A stretch of 64,000 nucleotides of DNA, taken from CAZIAK01 sp964537035 (GTDB lineage Bacteria; Planctomycetota; B15-G4). Location: the NCBI GenBank assembly GCA_964537035.1, contig CAZIAK010000001.1, positions 124,001 to 188,000 of the forward strand. The letters are read 5' to 3'. Position numbers and translations under genes: made by a program. Positions 58,296-64,000 of this stretch are shown here, piece by piece. The notes under the pieces were generated by a model. The model had not been told where the DNA came from. It searched no databases and was given only the letters and a program-made list of their open reading frames with translations. How positions within the stretch are numbered: the stretch's first letter is position 1; each line of letters opens with the position of its first letter.

Positions 58296-60992
58296 ATGAC
58301 CATGACTCCCGACGCACTACGCGAGGCCTACCTGAGCTTCTTTGAGCAGCGCGGCCACAGCCGTCATCCCTCAGACTCGCTGGTTCCCCAGGACGACCCG
58401 ACCCTGCTGTTCACCGGGGCGGGCATGAACCAGTTCAAGGCGATGTTCCTGGGCAAGGGCAACCTGCCATTCTCCAGGGCCACCACCAGCCAGAAGTGCC
58501 TACGCATGCCCGATCTTGAGAACGTGGGCCGCACCTCGTCCCATCACACGTTTTTCGAGATGCTGGGCAACTTCTCCTTTGGCGACTACTTCAAAGAGGA
58601 AGCCATCGCATGGGCCTGGGAGTTCCTGGGCAAGGTCGGGCTGCCTGCAGATCGTCTGTCCGTCACCGTCTACAAGGATGACGACGAGGCCGAGGCTCTC
58701 TGGGTTGACGGCGTGGGCATCGCCCCAGAACGGGTTTATCGCTACGACGAAGACGAGAACTTCTGGCCAGCCTCCGCACCGAGCAAAGGCCCCAACGGGC
58801 TCTGTGGCCCATGCTCCGAGATCTACTTCGACTTTCATCCTGAGCAGGGTGACTACCCACCCGGCGGCCCCGGTGTTGATGGTGCCCGTTTTGTCGAAAT
58901 CTGGAACCTCGTCTTCACCCAATTCGACCGCCTGGACGGTGGCGCCTTGGAGCCTCTACCCCAGCGGAACATCGACACGGGCATGGGCTTCGAGCGCATC
59001 CTGCGGGTCGTCGAGTCCGTTGAGTCTGGGGCCAACCTGCCGAGCAACTTTGAGACGGCGCTCTTCGCTCCGTTGCTCGCGGCCATCCACGACCACGTCG
59101 GCAAGCAGACTGATTTCGGCACGCCCGATGGCGAGCGCACCCGGCGCATCGCCGACCATGTGCGCGCGGCCACCTTCTGCATCATGGACGGGGTCCAGCC
59201 CAGCAACGAGAAGCAGGGCTACGTGGTGCGCAAGGTCTTGCGCCGAGCCATGCTCGATCGGCACCAGCTCGGCGGCGATTTGCGCCAGCCCTGGCTCGCC
59301 CAGCTGGCGGACGTCGTCGTCCAGACCATGGGTGGGGCCTGGCCAGAGCTGCGCGATGCCCGTCAGCTGATCACCAGTTCCATCGCCCAAGAAGAAGAGA
59401 AGTTCGCCAGCGCCTTCCTGTCCGGGTCGCAGCGCCTCGCGGTCATGGCGGATCAAACTCGCGGCCAAGGTCAACGGGCCTTCAGCGGCGAGCAGGCGTT
59501 CCTGCTCTATGACACGTTTGGCCTGCCGCTGGACATGCAGAAGCAGCTCCTCGATGACGAGGGGCTCACCGTGGACGAAGAGGGCTTCCGAGAGGCCATG
59601 GCGGAGCAGCGCAAGCGCTCTCGTGAGTCGAGCAAGATCTCCGACAGCATCTTCGACGAAGGTCCCTTGGCGTCCGTCTCGGGCAACCTGCCAGAGACGG
59701 TCTTCGTCCGCGAAACGCTGCAGCTAGACGATGCTCAGATCCTGGCCGTGGTCGATGACGGCGAGGGCCGTGACGGCAGCGACGATCAAGCAGGCGATGG
59801 GGACTCCGTGGGCCCCCGTTCTGTCATCGTCGTCCTCGATCGCACCCCTTTCTATGCCGAAGGTGGGGGACAGGTCGGCGATCGCGGCGTGATCGAGGGG
59901 CCTGGTTTCCGGGTCGAAGTCGACGGCGTCGTGGCCCTGCGGGGCATTCAGCTCCACCGCGGTCTGGTCACCGAGGGCGACCCCGTCGTGGGCCTGGCGG
60001 TCGCCGCCGTCGATCACCAAGCACGAGCTGCCACCGAGCGCAATCACACCGCGACCCACCTGCTCCACGCAGCCTTGCACCAGATCCTGGGCGACGATGT
60101 GACCCAGGCCGGATCCCTTGTCACTCCTGACCGCCTGCGTTTCGATTTCCGTTTCCCCCGAGGCCTCACCCAAGACGAGCTTGTGGCCGTCGAGAACCAG
60201 GTGAATCAGCGCATTCTCGACAACCAGCCAGTGGGCGTGAGCGAGATGGGCCGAGACGAGGCACGAAGTCTGGGGGCCATGGCGCTCTTCGGCGAGAAGT
60301 ACGGCGATCTGGTGCGTGTGGTCCAGGTCGCTGGCTGTCACGACCTGTCCGACAGCGTCGAGCTCTGCGGCGGCACCCATGTCCGTCGGTCCGGCGACAT
60401 CGGCCTGCTGCGCCTCATCTCAGAGGGCTCCGTGGCCTCGGGCATCCGTCGCATCGAAGGCCGCACGGGGCTGGGTGCCCTACAGCACGTGCGGGCAGAA
60501 TCCGCGCTGCTCAGTACCTCAGCGGCCCTGCTCAAGACCTCCCCTGATGAGATGGCAGAGCGCATCCGAGCCAGCCAACTCGAGACCAAAGACCTGCGCA
60601 AGCAACTCGAAGGCCTGCGCGGCCAGATGGCCGATGTCGAGTTGGCGGCCGGTCGACGCGAATGGAACGGCCTGCAGGTCCTGGTCGCACCGGCCAGCGG
60701 CGTGCCGGTGAAACAGCTACGCGAACTGGCAGGCCGATTCGTGAAGGACGACTGCGACCTGGTCCTGCTCGCCTCAGCTGACAATCAGGCCACCCATTAC
60801 CTCGCAGCCGTGGGAGAAGCGGGCCGTTCGGCGGGTTTGGCGGCCAACAAGCTGGTTTCCGCCATGGCCTTGGCCCTCGACGGCAAGGGGGGTGGCAAGC
60901 CCGATTTTGCCCAAGGCCGAGGTGGAGCCTGTGATGACCTCCAGGGCCTGCTCTGGCATGTGCTCGAGACGTCAGGATCCCCGTCCCGGTGA
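58296..60992 (+). CDS. alaS: Alanyl-tRNA synthetase
   Basis: An 898-residue class II synthetase. The aminoacylation domain covers about 1-450 (FTGAGMNQFK, then FEMLGNFSFGDYF, then RNIDTGMGFERI). The editing domain follows with the HxxxH zinc site (His584, His588) and Cys691/His695 (CGGTH), and the C-Ala part ends the protein. It charges tRNA-Ala and clears mischarged serine and glycine. A perfect hairpin lies in the leader. Confidence 0.97.
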   Translation: MTMTPDALREAYLSFFEQRGHSRHPSDSLVPQDDPTLLFTGAGMNQFKAMFLGKGNLPFSRATTSQKCLRMPDLENVGRTSSHHTFFEMLGNFSFGDYFKEEAIAWAWEFLGKVGLPADRLSVTVYKDDDEAEALWVDGVGIAPERVYRYDEDENFWPASAPSKGPNGLCGPCSEIYFDFHPEQGDYPPGGPGVDGARFVEIWNLVFTQFDRLDGGALEPLPQRNIDTGMGFERILRVVESVESGANLPSNFETALFAPLLAAIHDHVGKQTDFGTPDGERTRRIADHVRAATFCIMDGVQPSNEKQGYVVRKVLRRAMLDRHQLGGDLRQPWLAQLADVVVQTMGGAWPELRDARQLITSSIAQEEEKFASAFLSGSQRLAVMADQTRGQGQRAFSGEQAFLLYDTFGLPLDMQKQLLDDEGLTVDEEGFREAMAEQRKRSRESSKISDSIFDEGPLASVSGNLPETVFVRETLQLDDAQILAVVDDGEGRDGSDDQAGDGDSVGPRSVIVVLDRTPFYAEGGGQVGDRGVIEGPGFRVEVDGVVALRGIQLHRGLVTEGDPVVGLAVAAVDHQARAATERNHTATHLLHAALHQILGDDVTQAGSLVTPDRLRFDFRFPRGLTQDELVAVENQVNQRILDNQPVGVSEMGRDEARSLGAMALFGEKYGDLVRVVQVAGCHDLSDSVELCGGTHVRRSGDIGLLRLISEGSVASGIRRIEGRTGLGALQHVRAESALLSTSAALLKTSPDEMAERIRASQLETKDLRKQLEGLRGQMADVELAAGRREWNGLQVLVAPASGVPVKQLRELAGRFVKDDCDLVLLASADNQATHYLAAVGEAGRSAGLAANKLVSAMALALDGKGGGKPDFAQGRGGACDDLQGLLWHVLETSGSPSR

Positions 60993-61107
60993 GGGCTTCC
61001 AAGGCGCCGTCCCACCCGTTAGAGTAACGCGCTTCATCTGAGGCCTAGGATTACTGGCGCCAGAGCCACCGTAGCGCCCGTCCCTACCCAAACGAGAGTG
61101 TTCGAAC

Positions 61108-61287
61108 ATGGCTGTCCCCAAGCGCAAGACGTCCAAGGCCCGCAAGCGCAAGCGTAGGTCCCATTTGGCGCTGTCCGCCCCGGCTTCCTCGAGCTGCGAC
61201 CGTTGCGGCGCGGAGAAGGTGCCCCACGCAGTCTGTGAGAGCTGCGGGCACTACCGCGGCCGGGACATCCTGCACCTCGACGCCTGA
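61108..61287 (+). CDS. rpmF: 50S ribosomal protein L32
   Basis: A 59-residue protein beginning MAVPKRKTSKARKRKRRS, the usual L32 start. A zinc ribbon follows: Cys30, Cys33, Cys43 and Cys46, then CGHYRGRDIL. It is a component of the large ribosomal subunit. It is followed 14 bases later by plsX, the classic rpmF-plsX-fabH order. No yceD-like gene precedes it; 60993-61107 holds no gene that I see. Confidence 0.96.
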   Translation: MAVPKRKTSKARKRKRRSHLALSAPASSSCDRCGAEKVPHAVCESCGHYRGRDILHLDA

Positions 61288-61301
61288 GCGGGACCCCTTC
61301 C

Positions 61302-62300
61302 TTGAGGATCATCGTGGACGCCATGGGGGGCGACCACGCTCCCCGCGCCGTGCTGGAAGGTGCTGCCCTGGCCATTGGCTCAGGCGGCATTGACCCGGCC
61401 AGCCTGCTACTAGTAGGTCGCGAGGAAGCGCTTCGTCCCCTGATCGAAGAGCTGTCACTGCAGCCTGTGGAAGTCGTCCACGCTGCAGAGGTCATCTCCA
61501 TGGACGAACCGGCGAGTGCTGCGGTTCGCTCCAAACGGGGCTCCTCCATCTCCGTCGCCATGGAGGCCGTGGCTTCAGGGCAGGGCGACGCGTTTGTTTC
61601 TGCTGGCAATACCGGCGCCGTGGTCGCTGCAGCCTCTGTCGTCCTCGGCCGCAGCAAGGGCGTCCACCGACCAGGCATCGCCGTGCCCATGCCCACCCAG
61701 AAGGGCCCCTGCATCGTGATCGATGTGGGCGCGAACATCTACTGCAAGCCCGAGCACCTGCAGCAGTACGCCATCATGGCCAGCGAGTACTGCCGGGCTG
61801 TGTTCGACAAGCCCACCCCGGAAGTGGGCCTGCTCAACATCGGCTCAGAAGAGGGCAAGGGTGGCGGCTTCGTTTCCGAGACCCATGCCCTGCTCCAGGC
61901 CTCCGACATCAGCTACCGTGGGTTCATCGAAGGACAGGACATCCTCTCTGGTGCAGTCGATGTGGTCGTATGCGAGGGATTCGTGGGCAACGTCATCCTC
62001 AAGGTCGCCGAAGGCCTGGCCAAGTTCGTTGGCCAGCAGGTACACAACGCCTTTGCGTTGCACCCTCCTCGCAATGAGGTCAAGACCGCTGTGAATGAAG
62101 CCTTCGCCAGCCTCGACTACGCCGAGTACGGCGGTGCGCCTCTGCTGGGCGTGACCGCCCCGGTGCTCATCGGCCACGGACGCTCCAGTCCCCATGCGGT
62201 GATGAACATGATTCGTGCCGCCGGCTCCCTTGTGGAGTACGGGCTCAACCGGCACATCGCCGAGCGCCTTGCAGCCCAGAGCGGAGGGGTTTCACCATGA
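61302..62300 (+). CDS. plsX: Phosphate acyltransferase PlsX
   Basis: A 332-residue protein. VDAMGGDHAP at the N-terminus, FVSAGNTGAVVA near 98, the PTQKGPCIVIDVGAN block and LLNIGSEEGKG are typical. PlsX makes acyl-phosphate from acyl-ACP for glycerolipid synthesis. TTG start fits the conserved N-terminus. It overlaps fabH by ATGA. Confidence 0.95.
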   Translation: MRIIVDAMGGDHAPRAVLEGAALAIGSGGIDPASLLLVGREEALRPLIEELSLQPVEVVHAAEVISMDEPASAAVRSKRGSSISVAMEAVASGQGDAFVSAGNTGAVVAAASVVLGRSKGVHRPGIAVPMPTQKGPCIVIDVGANIYCKPEHLQQYAIMASEYCRAVFDKPTPEVGLLNIGSEEGKGGGFVSETHALLQASDISYRGFIEGQDILSGAVDVVVCEGFVGNVILKVAEGLAKFVGQQVHNAFALHPPRNEVKTAVNEAFASLDYAEYGGAPLLGVTAPVLIGHGRSSPHAVMNMIRAAGSLVEYGLNRHIAERLAAQSGGVSP

Positions 62301-63292
62301 CCGAGGTGAGATTCGGCCTGCGCGGCACGGGCTCCTACACGCCTGAGAAGGCACTGACCAACGCCGAGTTGTCCCAGATCGTTGACACGTCTGACGAGTG
62401 GATCACCAAACGGACCGGCATCAAAGAACGGCGCATCCTGGCCGAGGGGCAGACCACTTCCGACATGTGCGTGGCGGCTGCAAAGATCGCCATGGAAGAC
62501 GCGGGCATCAGCGCCGCAGACCTCGACCTGATCATTCTGGGGACTGTCACTCCTGATCAGCATGTCCCCGCCACGTCGTGCAAGGTGGCCGCAGCCCTCG
62601 GTTGCGAGAAGACCCCCGCATTTGACGTGGCCGCTGGGTGCAGCGGGTTCATCTACTCAGCCACCATCGCCTCGCAGTTTCTGCGCGCCGGGACCTCCCG
62701 CAACGTGCTGGTGATGGGCGCCGAGTCGCTCTCGCGCATCGCCAACTACAAGGACCGCACCTCGTGCATCCTGTTCGGTGATGCGGCAGGGGCCGCCGTC
62801 TTCAGCACCGAAGATTGGTTCGCCGAGGTGCTCTCGAACACCATCGAAGCCGACGGTTCTGGCTACGATGTCATGTACCAGACTGCGGGGGGAGCCCAAC
62901 AGCCCCTCACGGCTGAGCTGCTCGACGCCAACGAACACAAGCTGGTGATTCATGGCCGCGAGGTCTACCGCTTCGCCGTGAACCGCATGGTCGAGCTGGT
63001 CCGCGGCGAGCAGGCCAAGAACCCCGACCTTGAACTCGGTGGCGTGGTCCCTCACCAGGTCAATGCCCGCATCATCGAGTCCGCGAGAGAAAAGCTCGAG
63101 CTGCCCCTTGAGCGAGTCTTCGTCAACATTGACCGCTACGGCAACACCTCAGCAGCTTCGGTCCCCTTGGCTCTCGACGAGGCTCGCCACAACGGCTTCT
63201 TCGACGGCCTCGACGGCAAACTGGTCGTGATGTGTGCCTTCGGCGCAGGCCTGACCTGGGGCTCCCTGGCCCTGCGCTGGGGACGGGCATGA
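62297..63292 (+). CDS. fabH: 3-oxoacyl-ACP synthase III (FabH)
   Basis: A 331-residue condensing enzyme. The catalytic triad is Cys115 (AAGCSGF), His253 (VPHQVNARI) and Asn283 (RYGNTSAAS). It starts fatty-acid synthesis by joining acetyl-CoA to malonyl-ACP. It overlaps both plsX and fabD by ATGA, so translation is coupled. Confidence 0.96.
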   Translation: MTEVRFGLRGTGSYTPEKALTNAELSQIVDTSDEWITKRTGIKERRILAEGQTTSDMCVAAAKIAMEDAGISAADLDLIILGTVTPDQHVPATSCKVAAALGCEKTPAFDVAAGCSGFIYSATIASQFLRAGTSRNVLVMGAESLSRIANYKDRTSCILFGDAAGAAVFSTEDWFAEVLSNTIEADGSGYDVMYQTAGGAQQPLTAELLDANEHKLVIHGREVYRFAVNRMVELVRGEQAKNPDLELGGVVPHQVNARIIESAREKLELPLERVFVNIDRYGNTSAASVPLALDEARHNGFFDGLDGKLVVMCAFGAGLTWGSLALRWGRA

Positions 63293-64000
63293 GCGACGAC
63301 GGATCACCCAAGCACGGCCTGCTCTTTCCGGGGCAGGGCGCGCAGGCCCTGGGCATGGGCCTGGACATCGCAGCCCTCGAGCCCGCGGCCGCGGCCGTCT
63401 TCGATACGGCTGCCGAGATCCTCGACTTCGACCTGGCAGCTGTGATCAGCGGCGACGACAAGGCCTCCCTCGACCGCACCGATGTGTGCCAGCCCGCGAT
63501 CCTTGTGACCTCCCTGGCCGTCATGGCCGGGCTGGACGCACGGAGCTTGCTGCGCGCCGAACAGGTCAGCGCCTGCGCAGGTCTCAGCCTGGGCGAGTAT
63601 TCGGCCCTGGCCTGGGCGGGAGCCTTGACCCTGCCCGACGCCATTCGCCTTGTGCGCGCCAGAGGTCAGGCCATGCAGGCGGCGAGCGACGAGAGGCCCT
63701 CGGGCATGCTGTCCCTGGTGGGCGCCTCGCCCGAAGCCGCCACGGCCCTGGTCGATGAGGCCCGGGGTGACGGTGTGCTGGTCCTGGCCAACCTGCTGGC
63801 CCCCGGACAGATCGCCATCGCTGGCACGAGCGACACGCTGGAGCGAGCCAGTGCGGCCTGCCGAGATCACGGCATTCGCAAGGCCGTGCCCCTCGCCGTG
63901 GCCGGAGCCTTTCACTCCCCCTGCATGGAATCCGCCGCCGCGTCCCTGGCTCAGGCCATCGCGGCCACGAACATCTCTGAGCCCAGGGTTCCCGTGGTGC
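63289..64000 (+). CDS. fabD: Malonyl-CoA:ACP transacylase, 3' end cut by window edge
   Basis: The first 237 residues are present. FPGQGAQALGMG at 13-24 and Ser100 in GLSLGEYSALAW are the active-site blocks; most FabD proteins have GHSLGE, so the His next to the nucleophile is Leu here. The later AFHSPCM contains the catalytic His. It loads malonate onto ACP. The gene continues beyond the window. Confidence 0.93.
   Translation, partial: MSDDGSPKHGLLFPGQGAQALGMGLDIAALEPAAAAVFDTAAEILDFDLAAVISGDDKASLDRTDVCQPAILVTSLAVMAGLDARSLLRAEQVSACAGLSLGEYSALAWAGALTLPDAIRLVRARGQAMQAASDERPSGMLSLVGASPEAATALVDEARGDGVLVLANLLAPGQIAIAGTSDTLERASAACRDHGIRKAVPLAVAGAFHSPCMESAAASLAQAIAATNISEPRVPVV

Overview
This is a GC-rich bacterial chromosome segment made almost entirely of housekeeping genes. 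I see no phage genes, insertion sequences, CRISPR arrays or plasmid functions. Genes are packed tightly and often joined by 4-base stop/start overlaps (ATGA, GTGA, TTGA). GTG and TTG starts are frequent and Shine-Dalgarno sequences are often weak. There are many lipoproteins and secreted proteins, a TolC, a SpoIID-domain protein and a DegP-like protease, which points to a diderm. A double-length UvrA (a form known from Chlamydiae and some relatives), several secreted HEAT-type proteins and a TMTC-like TPR membrane protein make a Planctomycetota/PVC-type organism my best guess. That is inference: no rRNA is present to settle it.

Layout. 1-2325 (minus): mtnA (cut by the window edge), purE and purC. 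2541-13975 (plus): galE, a metallo-beta-lactamase-fold hydrolase, a PBP4-type carboxypeptidase, an inositol-monophosphatase-type enzyme, the tandem UvrA and an XPB-type helicase. After a 440-base repeat-rich gap come an XPB-associated winged-helix protein, thiE, thiL, tsaE, a secreted unknown and tolC, up to 20746. 20801-23003 (minus): nadD, a small DUF5989-like membrane protein and a DegP/HtrA-like protease, divergent from dinB. 24474-30034: tRNA-Val (minus), alanine dehydrogenase, a secreted-type nuclease, a HTH-receiver protein, uppP, and gmd and rmd for GDP-rhamnose.

29968-34210 (minus): a PGRP-type amidase, an MFS transporter and a HEAT-repeat protein. 34274-37088 (plus): a secreted unknown and cstA. 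37076-40428 (minus): ruvB, spoIID-like and tgt in one operon. 40635-45101: a very large lipoprotein with a 17-glycine linker and a beta-propeller. 45240-50456: a CPBP protease, ubiX, ubiA/mqnP, holA and mutL. 50551-53197: a secreted unknown and a TMTC-like membrane protein, divergent. 53220-64000: tRNA-Leu, smpB, ssrA (tmRNA), a HEAT-like lipoprotein, DUF366, a UPF0104 membrane protein, recA, alaS, rpmF, plsX, fabH and fabD (cut by the window edge).

Themes. DNA repair is strongly represented (uvrA, XPB and partner, dinB, ruvB, mutL, recA), as are cell-envelope and lipid synthesis (dacB, uppP, gmd-rmd, amidase, spoIID, plsX-fabH-fabD) and translation quality control (smpB, ssrA, tgt, alaS, tsaE). 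The most unusual locus is the tandem UvrA - XPB - XPB-partner block with its intergenic repeats. Other oddities are a tRNA-Val gene with C at position 33, a 50-base duplication joining the 3' ends of tolC and nadD, and a perfect 18-bp hairpin just before alaS.
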